A stretch of 64,000 bases of DNA from Holothuria scabra (GCA_037179385.1 CM074195.1:12871887-12935886), one strand, 5' to 3'; counted from the first letter of the stretch, positions 1 to 9,389 are shown. Notes: a model not told the origin generated them from the letters alone. Program-made: numbers and translations.

Positions 1-590
1 ATATTCGGAGATTCATTCCAAGGGCATAGTTTGCTAACTTTCATAGTCGGTGTAACGGTATCGGCTAACAAAATGTGAACTCACATACCAAAGCCAGGGG
101 GACAAATTTTCTACGATACAGTATACGGATGACAACTCTGGGTGGACAACAGTAGTAGAGAGGGTGCATGGGCACCCCTCCCCCCAGGGGCGGCCCCGCC
201 CCGTTTTTTGGGACGTCTTTCGGGGGCGGCCTCGGAGGGTACCCGAGAAGGAGGGCGTCACTTGGAAAGCAACCTCCGTGCTACGTGTTGCTATAATTGC
301 GCAATAATGCGATTGTGTTGCATGAGGTTATGAATTTCAGTTTTTTTTTTGTTGTTTTTTGTTTGTTTGTTTTTTGTTTTTACTTTTTCTTTTCATTATT
401 TACTAAAGCGAACAGGTCTTAACATGTTGTAATATCGTCATCGTTTAGTATATAGGACTATATATAAAAAGGTTTTGATCGGCTGTATTCGGCATTAGTC
501 TATATAGTCACAATGGGGGGAAATAGGTTAAATCGCACGAGAACTTGGAAGGAATTTTGTAAATGACGAGTTAAACCCTCACCCTTCCCC
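1..590. other. Spacer with GC-rich block and T-rich tract
   Basis: No gene is seen. Positions 175-250 are a GC-rich block with C and G runs that resembles the ends of hAT-type repeats (CAGGGGCGG at 185). Positions 338-390 are a T-rich low-complexity tract with GTTTGTTT units. The 63- and 75-codon open frames here have no recognisable domain and low-complexity composition, so I treat them as chance. Confidence 0.4.
151..176 (+). repeat. Left arm of 26-bp perfect inverted repeat
   Basis: This 26-bp segment contains GGGTGCATGGGCACC and is found again as an exact reverse complement at 4040-4065. The two arms face each other 3.86 kb apart and enclose the Bcl-2-like exons, a tandem array and the zinc-finger remnant. 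Next to each arm, on the inner side, is a C/G run followed by a hAT-like end (CAGGGGCGG at 185; GTCGCCACTG ending at 4030). They could be ends of one element or two independent copies of a repeat. Confidence 0.6.
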
Positions 591-677
591 TTACATGAAA
601 ACCCTTTACCGTGTGGGAAATTAAATTGATCTTTCCCTTACATGAAAACCCTTTACCGTGTGGGAAATGAAATTGAT
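591..677 (+). repeat. 47-bp tandem duplication covering the BH3 start
   Basis: A 40-bp segment (591-630) is repeated at 638-677 with one mismatch; the offset is 47 bp. The second copy forms the first codons of the Bcl-2-like frame, including its BH3 core. In the first copy the same frame meets stops (TAA-type change in GGAAATTAAATTGAT), so only the downstream copy can be read through. The duplication looks recent because 39 of 40 bases match. Confidence 0.85.
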
Positions 678-1070
678 GAGAGGTTCGAAACTTCGCTAAA
701 TGATATAGCAAAGCATGTTACGTATTTGTCAGAAAATGAGCCCAACGATATCGCGAACAAGGAGAGGATAAACATACGATTGAAAAACTCGCACAGTCTG
801 CTAGAGAATACGTTGAAGACCGTTGCACCCAGTGGATCGAACAACGGGGAGGTTGGGTAAGTATAATAAGACCATAAGTCTGCATTTATGAGGGGTGAAA
901 AAATCTAACCGGTGTTTTAATCGATTCATGTATTATTTGGTTTTAACAGGATTACTTTTGTGAAACATTCACGAAAAAAATCACACAACAGCAGAGTAAC
1001 TGCGATCAAGATGATGGTGATAGCCTTGGTGATCCTGACTCTTACTTTCAAATGGATGCCCTTGCTTTGA
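642..1070 (+). CDS. BAK-like Bcl-2 family gene fragment, two exons (BH3, BH2, tail anchor in mixed frames)
   Basis: Bcl-2 family proteins control mitochondrial outer-membrane permeability in apoptosis. Exon 1 (642-856) opens with ATG and encodes LYRVGNEIDERFE, which fits the BH3 pattern (L-x3-G-D/N-E-h) and resembles BAK. The end of exon 1 in the next frame reads WIEQRGGW, a BH2 core like BAK's WIxQRGGW. The donor GTAAGT is at 857 and the acceptor TTTTAACAG ends at 949. The intron of 93 bp falls directly after GGW, close to where I recall the family's conserved BH2 intron. Exon 2 continues BH2 as DYF in phase 0. The other frame, which is exon 1's BH3 frame, instead gives a basic then hydrophobic C-terminus ending at TGA 1068-1070 (AIKMMVIALVILTLTF), a typical tail anchor. 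No BH1 (NWGR) is seen, and BH3 to BH2 is about 63 codons rather than about 100. Joined from 642 in one frame the product is 111 residues with BH3 and anchor but no BH2. It is either a decayed copy or a remodelled BH3-only-like protein. An in-frame TGA lies just upstream of the ATG. Confidence 0.6.
857..949 (+). other. Intron of the Bcl-2-like gene
   Basis: The GT-AG intron is 93 bp. The donor is GTAAGT after TGG, and the acceptor is TTTGGTTTTAACAG before GATTAC. A branch-like TTTTAAT lies near 915. Its retention argues against a processed (retrotransposed) pseudogene. Confidence 0.65.
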
Positions 1071-1417
1071 AAGACGAACAAGCATAGGTGAGGATGTATG
1101 GTATAAGAAGACCCAATAAAAATAAAAACCAGGACTTACTGTGCATGAGATGTTTAAAAGAAAAATGAAGCATATCCCGACAAGAAAAACCAGCAGGCTA
1201 GTTCCACAAGGATACACACACAAACAGGTGAAATATACACAAAATTGCTACGTTTCCAAAGATTTACAGAGTTGACTACATGGTACCTAGCTACACCCCA
1301 TTAACTAACACCTAAAATGGAACACATCATAATGAAGTCATGGAATCTAGATTGTTGACCAAATTGCAAACAATGCATCTTTGAAAGAATAATTCAAACT
1401 GTTATAATATGGTTCAA
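1071..1417. other. Spacer downstream of the Bcl-2-like exons
   Basis: No gene or repeat is recognised. The BH2 frame of exon 2, if used, would stop at 1085-1087, directly before a donor-like AG/GTGAGG at 1086-1093. A further 3' non-coding exon is therefore possible but not shown. Confidence 0.3.
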
Positions 1418-1880
1418 GAGCAAAAACTCGTCCGATAAAGTCCTTCTGGACAGGAAAAATAAACGACTTTGGTTGAGAAGAGCCAAGCATCATCTAAAAG
1501 CAAAACAAATTGCTGGTATGAGGAGCAAACGTGGTCGATAAGGCCCTACTGGACAGGAAAAATGAGCGACTTTGGTTGAGAAGAGCAAAGATATCGTGTA
1601 AGAAGTGCGTCCCCGAAGGAAAACAGAATGGCAGTACAGGAAGCAAAAAGTGGTCGCTAAGGTCTTAGGACAGGAAAAATACGCGGCTGTGGATTAAAAG
1701 TTGAAAAAACTTAGATATAGTAAATCTGTGCATCCTCTAAAAGGAAAACTAAGCGCTGATATGAAGAACCAAAATTTTCGATAAAACCCTACTGGGCAGC
1801 AAAAATAAGCGCATTTTGAGAAAAGACAAAGATATCATTAATTAGTGCGCCCCTCGAAAGAACTGAAATATAGAAGAAAC
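1418..1880 (+). repeat. Degenerate tandem array, four units of about 105-126 bp
   Basis: Units start near 1418, 1523, 1640 and 1766. Each has the order GAGCAAA, TCGATAAGGCCCTACTGG, ACAGGAAAAATRAGCG, then TTGAGAAGAGCAAAGATATC and a GTGCGTCC-like block. Spacing is 105, 117 and about 126 bp. The units differ at many positions, so the array is old. Stops in all frames argue against coding. Confidence 0.7.
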
Positions 1881-3220
1881 AAAAAAAAAAAAAAAAATTA
1901 GACAGAAAAATTGACTGATAAGGGGAGAGGTGCGTGGAGGTTCAACTGTATAAAAAAGGCTACCCCACAATGTACGAGCATTCTGATTCAGATTCTGGCA
2001 GAAAATCCTACTGTACACGTAGTGTCAATTAAATTTTACTTAGGTCTCTGTCTACCGTGAGGAGGAAGGGTTCACAGTGTTGTACCCCATTCTTGGCGGT
2101 GTCACCAACGCAGTTTGTGAGTGTGAAGAGAAGGGGCCAGGGAAGTTGACCGAATAACTCACGTGTACGTGAGCGTCGTGTCATAAGGACGGGTCTTGCT
2201 CACTACTGATGAGTCACTCTCAATCGATAAAACACAAAGAAACAGGGAAATTTCCCGAGTGGCCTGTGGAGGAGGAAACGCATTAAAAACCATCTCTCAA
2301 AGCCCTCATATTCGACGAGGTAAATGGGCGTATCGCTACTGAGGGCTCATTTGTATCCATGAAATTCTTCCCTCATGGGTTCGCTTAAACTCGAGTCATT
2401 ACAGTACGGAGGGAAATGAATTAGCCTACTGCTTGTTTAGCAGAGGACATGTTGAGTGGAAATTGAAGTAATACTTTGGGTTTGGGGGATTGCACACCAT
2501 TTCTCTTTCATTTAAGGTCGGCTTTGAAACGTCTCAGCCAAAAGGTGTAAGTTTGTTCTGGCTGTAAGAATTGAATACGGTACAGTTACTCATCTCAAGA
2601 AAAACAGTTTACACTTATTTAGGTTTTGCTGTATACGTGACGACTGGAATATAACTTTGAGAAAATTGACAGCTATACGATAAACATTGAGAGGCTCTCA
2701 GTGTGCTCATAGTCGTGCTGCACTTGCTCTAACTGCTCAGTATGCACCAAGTCATGCTCGTCAGCTGCACTGGCAAGGCTCTGTACTGCTCGTGAGTGCA
2801 CCCCTGTTGCCATCTCCGCTAGGAGCTACGATCATGTTGATAGGAGCAATGCTCATACTGCTCTAAAACGTGCTCCAAGAGCGCAAGGCAATGTCTGTCC
2901 ATACACTTCACAGACGGTTGAGCCAATCCCATTGGTTTGTCATATGACATCATCCACATGTCCAGACGCACTCAGTGTTCCAGGACCGGTGACAGGTACG
3001 ATTTTGCAAGAGTTTCTCTTTATTGTAATCGTAATATTGGAAAAGTGAACTATGACACCATGAACTAAATAACGACACAAAAATTCGTTTGCATATATTT
3101 TTCGATTTTGCTTGGTTTATTTAACTTTCAGAACGTCATCTTTTATAATTATAATTCATAATCCTCCACCAAAAATTTCCAGCGACCATTTATAGGCTGC
3201 ATTAAAATATGGATGTAGAA
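1881..3220. other. Spacer with A17 tract and GAGCA/TGCTC-rich patch
   Basis: An A17 tract lies at 1881-1897. A patch at 2690-2890 holds about ten GAGCA/TGCTC pentamers in 200 bp. A 37-codon open stretch after an acceptor-like TTACTTAG at 2046 has a protein-like look but no domain. No gene is supported. Confidence 0.3.
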
Positions 3221-3820
3221 TCACATCCTCTGTAAGGTGCGTTTTAAAATGTTTCCAATCGCTTTGTTTATTTCGGTCAGTGCTGCCAATGTTTCCGTGG
3301 TGCCAGGATCATAGCCACTGTAGCCACGGCCCTCATCTTCTTCAACGTCACTATCGGTCTCTTTCTCATCGGATTCCTCTTCGCTGCTATGTTGACTTCT
3401 TCAGGGTCACTGTCGGTGTTATCCGTGTCGTCTCTGTCACTCTCAGTATCTCCATCCATGGGGTCAGAGGCACTCTCGTTAGTGTCACTCTCGGAGTGAC
3501 CCGCGTGGTAACTCTCCTTGGAACTCCTAGTGTCGCTAGCTTGTTTCCACCGCCATCACGAGCAAAAGAGTTCTTGTCTGGGTTTCTTGTATGACGGTCA
3601 TGGACCCTCTCTACATGGCGACGGAGATTAAAGCTTCGGGTAAACGTGGACGGGCAAACAGGACAGCGATGCGACATCCTGAAAGGGGTTACGTAGTTTG
3701 CCGTGGTTTGTTTTAAAGTGAGAAACTAGCGGGTCATGGAGCAAGTTAAATATCATTTTATCCCGGAGAGGAGCATCGCAGTGGAGCACATGCTCCTGCG
3801 CGTGGGGCATGCTGACCAAA
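3221..3820 (-). pseudogene. Decayed C2H2 zinc-finger / acidic-tail gene fragment
   Basis: On the minus strand the frame at 3677-3540 encodes one good C2H2 finger (CPVCPSTFTRSFNLRRHVERVH: C-x2-C-x12-H-x4-H), suggesting nucleic-acid binding. Downstream the same frame turns into low-quality sequence. A second frame (about 3540-3385) gives a Ser/Asp/Glu-rich stretch, and a third (about 3385-3221) gives another acidic stretch and ends at TGA 3223-3221. Each of the later frames has a stop just upstream of where it becomes protein-like. Upstream, 3819-3690 holds a further protein-like segment in yet another phase. At least two or three frameshifts are needed, so I call a pseudogene. Source gene or element is unknown. 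Confidence 0.5.
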
Positions 3821-4039
3821 ATATGGGACCCTTTTGCTGGCTATAACGAACGTTTAGGCTGTGTAGACACCTAAAAAGAGCAACTTTCTCTCTTCGCTCT
3901 TTGCCAATACCATGCTGCATATAGTATCAAACTGCTAAAGCGTGTTTTCCCTTTAGCCCTAATGGCATGATGAGTTAACCGTCAGCCGATGCGTCCGATT
4001 CGTACTGGTTCTGGATGGGGGTCGCCACTGGGGGGGGGG
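3821..4039. other. Spacer ending in hAT-like GC-rich end
   Basis: No gene. CTGGATGGGGGTCGCCACTG at 4011-4030 looks like a right-hand hAT terminus and is followed by a G run (4031-4041). Confidence 0.3.
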
Positions 4040-4065
4040 GGTGCCCATGCACCCTCTCTACTACT
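4040..4065 (-). repeat. Right arm of 26-bp perfect inverted repeat
   Basis: This is the exact reverse complement of 151-176. It is preceded by a G run and a GTCGCCACTG end. See the left arm for interpretation. Confidence 0.6.
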
Positions 4066-4384
4066 GACAACTTCCCCAGGCCTACTTTCCTTGGAACTGG
4101 ACTACTTCCATACCAAGTACTACCCACACGAAAATTTTCATCTTTTGTCATTGCGACTAGGGGTGGGGATGTCTTCTGCGATGGTCAGTTGCGTCAAAGG
4201 TACGAACTCTTTGGATGATAAGTTGTTTTGTCACGATTCCTCCTACCTTTGGCCGTGAACCTGAGATCCTACCATTGGATAAAGTAAAATTGTTAGTTTT
4301 TGTTCTGGTGACATGTGATAGGTGTCGCAATCACAGTAATATCATCCACCCCATTAACCCAGTAAATATAAACTTTATGGCCAA
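4066..4384. other. Spacer
   Basis: Short overlapping open frames (67-89 codons) run through here from the GC-rich end. They show no domain and share their start with a repeat, so they are not taken as genes. Confidence 0.3.
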
Positions 4385-4639
4385 TAGACGAATCCGGACA
4401 GCAAGTGATGGTCTGATTTCAGTCGGTCATAACTAGGGTCTATCACCTTTTCATCTTTTCCTTGCTTACCTGTACCATGGATGGTTGTACACTAAATTGT
4501 ATCTTGATTCCTTCAATTTCACTAAATGTGAGGGTTTGAAATTCCTGCAGATACTAAATGAAGACGATTTAAGTATAGTGGACCCCACTAATAGCTGCCT
4601 ACAGTCACTAAAAACAAGCGCTGATCGGATTCGTCTATA
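4385..4639 (+). mobile_element. MITE family A, copy 1
   Basis: A 255-bp element with inverted ends TAGACGAATCCGG and CGGATTCGTCTA. The right side is followed by TA. Internal landmarks are GTGGACCCCACTAAT and CTACAGTCACTAAAA near the right end and ATGGATGGTTG in the middle. Other copies are at 30950-31210 (reverse order of landmarks) and 53305-53587. Ends with TA flanks suggest a Tc1/mariner-type non-autonomous element. No transposase is present. Confidence 0.75.
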
Positions 4640-5409
4640 GAGAGAGTGGATACTTGGACCAATGTTCCATTTGTCAGTTTGTGACACTTCGTCTCGGGCA
4701 CACGATACGACGTGACACTTACCGGTACTAGTACAGCGCCCCCTTTATGAAGTGGGGAAGTACATTGGTTATATCCTTTTTCTTAACATTTGGGAGCACC
4801 TGTACTTTCAGTGAAAAAGGAAATAATAATTTGGAATTTAGGTGAATTTTGCTGGCCAGTTAGTATTTTCGTCTGCAAATCAGTTCATCTTTTACGAAGA
4901 CGATATCTACATGCACAACTGCTCATCGCGTGGTTCATTAACATAAACGTGGGATGTTTGTCTTGTTTTTGTTACATTTACTGGTTGTTTGGCAAAATCT
5001 TAATACTTTAAAGTACTTTTAGGGGTCATCAACAATATCCGACTTTCAAACGACCTTGACAGTTGTCAATGATGACAAAATGAAAAAGAAACACAACTAA
5101 ATATTTAAAAGTGTAACATAGGGCTATGCAAACTGTTCACGTAAAAACTGAAAGGACAAGGACGTAAAAGATTTCACTGTTTAGCTTCAAAATTTAATCC
5201 TTCGTTTCTCCGAAACTTAGAAAGGTCATCGGAGACGGCAATCCATGAATAAGGGAACAGCCTTCTTGCCAAAAAGAGTGAGTTTAGAATGAAACTAAAC
5301 TGTTTCTGACAACTTAACTTAGATCCGTAGTAACGTGTTCCACACTTCGCTCAAATCATTTTTGCATTATCTGTGCCGCGACTCCTAGATCTATTCTTTC
5401 ATTGTTGTA
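4640..5409. other. Spacer
   Basis: No repeat or gene recognised. A 73-codon frame at 4790-5011 is rich in Trp, Cys and Phe and looks like chance. Confidence 0.3.
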
Positions 5410-6894
5410 TTCAGAGGCAGTGGCGGAGCTGCCATATGGTCAGGGGGCGGGTCGCCCCCCCCCCCCCCGACGGACAAAAATCGTCTGTCGGCGCCCTTTT
5501 TAGGTTTTTAACATATTTTCCTATTGCACCATTATTGGCAAAAGGCAAAATTTAATAACGTTGTTTTAAGGCCCAGATAACAAGATGCTCAAACAGCCAC
5601 TAATAACTGTACTATCTGCACTTTATTCTGATGAAAAGGGTCATCTTCTGTAATATAGGGATAGGTTTTGCCGAAACGTATCCTCATGCTTTATACGCAC
5701 TAATGAATGTTGTCTCTGTGCCAAGTTAATTGCTTCCACACCAAGCGCGATTTTGAGCTTACAACATACACAAACTGACATTAAATTCACCGTCCCGACC
5801 AATAAAAGATGTTGCAAAGGGCGCAACAATAATTGTATCGCAAATAGCCCTCTTATTGTCGGGAATAATTGTCAACATAGACAATAAAAAGAGTTTATAA
5901 AGATACCAAAATAGCTTCCACAACATTTTCAATATCATTTGAAGAGAACATTCAGGTTAAAATAAAACAAAACTTTTTTCATAGTGGTAATGGTTTAAGT
6001 GTTTTAATGAACAGTTTCAATTTTGCTTTTCTCCAAGTGACCATTCTCATGATAAGTGGCCTCAAAAGCCAGAAAGTTGCATCTAATAAGCCTAGGTTTA
6101 GGCTCCTTTTATTTATTATGAATGTTGTATCTAGAGAGCCAAGCAGACCTTTTGCGATTAATGTTTCTTCGTGTACTTATGTGATTTCCAAATGCCAAAA
6201 ATGTACACCTAACGGTGATTAATTTCCATAACTTTTTCCAGCAGTAAGATTGCTTGCTATTTAACTCTAGCAGGTTTAATTATTATCTTCACAAAGTAAC
6301 CCCGGCATTATTACATTAAAATCTCAAATCGAGACCTGACAATAACACATAATATAATGACCGTCTTCATTCTAGAATGTGAAAGAGAAGGACAGAAACA
6401 TGGGTACCCGCAGGTAGGGGCAAGGGGGAAACTTTCCCTCCTCTGGGAAATAAAAAACCTGAAACACAAAGAAAATATAAAACATTAACATCAACATTTC
6501 TTAACAGTTCACTCAGTACTTTCCTTATTTATATACGGTAAAAAGACTTTAGAAATGCCATTTCCAGCAATCTGAGGGGCATTTTGGGTAAAAAATTTCT
6601 TGCGCTCCGCGCCAACTCATGGTGGCGAGGAGCTTTCCCCCGAGGAGAATCCCCCCCCCGAATATTCGTCCGCGGAGGTCCATGGATAGAAAATTTAAAC
6701 ATGTTTTAATAGAAAAACTTGCTGAGGAAAATGGCAAAGTGGTCTTCTACCAGGTGCGGAAAATCAAATGTAAAATCTTAAAAGCCGTGGCTTTGATCGT
6801 CCTGAGGCTCGGGATATTAACTCCTTCGAAGCGCCCCTGCAGACCATTTTTGCCCCCTCTGACCGAAAACCCTAGCTCCGCCACTGTTCAGAGG
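5410..6894. mobile_element. Non-autonomous hAT transposon with 8-bp target duplication
   Basis: The element is 5418-6886 (1,469 bp). Both ends are the same 13 bp in inverted orientation (CAGTGGCGGAGCT). The 8 bp TTCAGAGG is present immediately outside both ends (5410-5417 and 6887-6894), the target duplication length expected of the hAT superfamily. Sub-terminal GGTCAGRGGGSC is also shared by both ends. A C13 run follows the left end. The longest internal open frames (62-71 codons) show no transposase motif, so it depends on a hAT transposase elsewhere. Confidence 0.88.
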
Positions 6895-8002
6895 GGGATA
6901 TTTCTCAAAGGGAATGGGCCCTCCCCCAGTTCGGTGACCAGATCTTGGGGTTGGTCACATCAAAACAAAATCCTGGCTATATATGCCAGTGTATGCTTAC
7001 GATACTGCAATTGGCTACGAAGTTAACTTATTTCGACATCTCCCCCAAACACTACCCCAAAGAACAATTACAAAGAATTATGGGAAGTTTTGGAATAAAT
7101 CATTTTTACCACAAGAAACTGCCATTGGCAAAAAGCAACATTATACCCGTCCCACAATGCTTTGTATTTGCTGTAAAGAAAATGGTTTATGGATTAGATA
7201 TACACTATAAAAACACTCGCGTCAGGAGAGAACTGGACCAAGACAAACATTTTGGATCAAATTAAGACCCAAAGTGGGTCAATCATAGTACGTCAGTGCG
7301 CATCCGGTGCACACCCCGTTTCTCGATGACCAACGATATTTTTACTAACGAGTCTTTTTGTCTCTTATCCGAATCGCATCTAAGAGCATCTACAACTCAA
7401 ATCTTCTTGGGAAGGACCCTCACCCCACCCCTCCCCGTAACTGTGCTTTCGGGGTTCGCTCGTCGGTCTTCGCCAGACCAACAGTGTGTCCGCCCCTCTC
7501 TCAAAAACCTTGATCCGCGCCTACCATACAGTTTTATGGGTCAAATTGACCAAGCCTGTTACAGAAGGGTAGTGACTGCAATAATACGTAATAAGAACTC
7601 AGATCTAAAAGGGCACGAGCAGCGTTGGACCCAAATTGATTTTAAAACACAGCTTATTGTTTCTAGTTCATTGTTATATCTCCTTTTATTATGCTTAAGG
7701 TCTATAATATTGCATATCTGAGGTAGAAAAATGAGTTTTCCCTCATATATTTGACGCGTCATTGAGGAAAATATTATCGCATGATATGATTATCAAGCGA
7801 CATTCATCAGTTCAAGGAATAGGTAAAACTACTAGGGAGCATCCCATGAAACCGAAGGTTCACGCTTCCGAAGGTCAGCGAGATCGAAAATTTAAATAAG
7901 CAAGGGTAATTGAGAAGGAGAGGGTGAAGATGTTCGTGATACCGAAAATAAGAATAGGCCCGCCAGCCTGAAAATGAATACAGATCAGCGGGATTTTAGT
8001 GC
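6895..8002. other. Spacer with hAT-like fragment
   Basis: A C-rich stretch at 7420-7530 ending GATCCGCGCCTAC resembles a decayed hAT right end. The 141-codon frame at 7296-7721 runs through it and has no domain. Otherwise nothing seen. Confidence 0.3.
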
Positions 8003-8186
8003 AGGTCTCGCGAACCTTCTCTCAATATCGGTCAGGCGAACCTTCTTTCAATATCGGTCAAGCGGACCTGTTTTCTTTTCCGTCTCGCGAAACTTTGGGC
8101 TCCTGAGCCCCTTTCGGTTTTCGGTCAGGCGACTAATCTTCGGTCTTGCGAAACTTGTTTCATTTTCGGTCTCGCCTGCTCGCGAA
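8003..8186 (+). repeat. Degenerate minisatellite, units of roughly 28 bp
   Basis: Recurrent units with TCGGTCAGGCGAACCTT and TTTCAATA (for example 8003-8058) become more variable to the right, alternating TCTCGCGAAAC and TTTTCGGTC. About six units can be followed. The related phrase CCGAAGGTTCACG occurs just upstream near 7852 in opposite sense. Confidence 0.5.
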
Positions 8187-8251
8187 CCTTCGGCTCGTTG
8201 GCTGAAACCGAATGCTAGACTAATTTCAATTGGGATGATTACATTTTCCCT

Positions 8252-8562
8252 TTAAAGGACCAATTCTCTCACCTCAAACTACAATTCTTATAGGGGTTAA
8301 ACAAAATAATAACTGGCTCAGTTCTTTGATTGTCAGTTAATTCAATTAATGTAGAAATACAAAAGCTTATATTTCACAGCATGAACTGTACTGAGGGTGT
8401 TGTGATTACACATTGAGCTTTTCTATACTCTTTCTGACGTCTGAAGCAAATAAACTGAGATTGTGTCTGGATGAGTATGAATTTCATACAATTGTGGGAG
8501 GGGCTTAAGAAAAAAGGTTAAGAGAATTGTCACTGTTTGGAGCGAGAGAATCGGGCCTTTAA
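8252..8562 (+). mobile_element. TTAA MITE family B, copy 1
   Basis: TTAA-flanked element of 311 bp including both TTAA. Ends are AGGACCAATTCTCTCACCTC on the left and GAGAGAATCGGGCCT on the right, inverted. Internal landmarks are GGCTCAGTTCTTTGATTG, ACTGAGATTGTGTCTGG and TGTGGGAGGGGCTTAAG. Copies 2 and 3 lie at 44544-45141 and copy 4 at 13394-13699. TTAA targets are typical of piggyBac and Kolobok; no transposase is present to choose. Confidence 0.8.
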
Positions 8563-8664
8563 GGTCTGAAGCTTGTGATCCTCAAGTAGTCAATTCTTCA
8601 ATTTGGACCACCAATTGCCGACGAAGTCTACTCCTGAGCAAACCCATATCTGTTTTGGGGTTAC

Positions 8665-9215
8665 TTAAAAGAATAGCCAAAAGCCAAATTTATTTTTGAT
8701 ATGCTAAAGAAGAACACATTTTAAGCATTCTGGTGAAAATTTTATTTATTTCCCATGTTTGGTTCTTGAGATATTAGCGATTGAATGTGGCAAATGTTTT
8801 ACATAACATGAACTTGGAGCAAACAGACGTGATGTCATGGCTTCACATTGTCGGCCGATGGTTTTTATTTATTTATACCGTAATTAACCACCAATTTAAG
8901 CCTTTGCGAAAAAATTTTTATATATAAATACCATCGCTGCATCCTGAGAAATGGTGTTTTAAGAATTACATGTGCCTTAGGGGCAAGATAACATTCCTAA
9001 TCAAGTCAAGGTCAAACTAGCAGGAAGGAAATAGAAGAAAAACAAAACATTAGTCAACAATGTGAATCCATGACATCACACATGCTTGCTTCAAGTTCAC
9101 TTTTCATTGAAAATGTGTCAACTTCAATTGTTTATACCTTGAGAACCGAACACGGGAAATGAATGAAACTTTTACCAGAATGCTATGTAAATAAAAGAAA
9201 CAGCTGAGCTAAGTG
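8665..9215. mobile_element. Long-inverted-repeat element family Q, copy 1
   Basis: The left about 180 bp (GCATTCTGGTGAAAATTTTA, TTCCCATGTTTGGTTCT, GATGTCATGGCTTCACATTG) recurs inverted on the right (CAATGTGAATCCATGACATC, GAACCGAACACGGGAAAT, TTTTACCAGAATGC). The same arrangement is seen at about 10470-10925. Boundaries are approximate; a TTAA at 8665 may be the left edge. No coding sequence. Confidence 0.6.
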
Positions 9216-9263
9216 ATCTCAGGGATAGTCGGAAATAAACATGATGAAAGTCAATACTAAGCC

Positions 9264-9389
9264 AATGACCTATCACGGTTTAATGAACTATCACGGTTTA
9301 ACGACCTATCACGGGTAAATGACCTATCACGGGTAAAGGACCTATCACGGCTTAAAGACCTATCACGGGTAAATGAGCTACCACCGTTT
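9264..9389 (+). repeat. 18-bp minisatellite, seven units
   Basis: Seven consecutive 18-bp units of the type AATGACCTATCACGGGTA fill exactly 126 bp. The invariant core is CTATCACGG, with variation in the first three and last three bases. One plus-strand frame stays open through all units as a six-residue repeat (NDLSRV-like), but a stop lies directly upstream and there is no ATG in that frame, so no protein is claimed. Confidence 0.9.

Noticed and set aside
950..1087. BH2-frame reading of exon 2 as the true C-terminus
   Set aside because: After DYFCETFTKK it becomes Gln/Asp-rich with no anchor. The alternative frame ends in a typical tail anchor, so I prefer that one, although the first cannot be excluded.
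2047..2160. 37-codon open stretch after TTACTTAG as a terminal exon
   Set aside because: A stop lies directly upstream, the polypyrimidine tract is weak, there is no domain, and an open run of this length is common by chance.
2204..2235. CTGATGAG-like hammerhead ribozyme core
   Set aside because: CTGATGAG is present but there is no pairing stem II, the closing GAAA is missing (GATAAA), and no matching cleavage-site stem was found.
7296..7721. 141-codon ORF
   Set aside because: Composition is irregular, it overlaps a C-rich transposon-like relic and no motif is visible.
9264..9389. CRISPR array
   Set aside because: Units are contiguous 18-mers without spacers, in a eukaryotic sequence.
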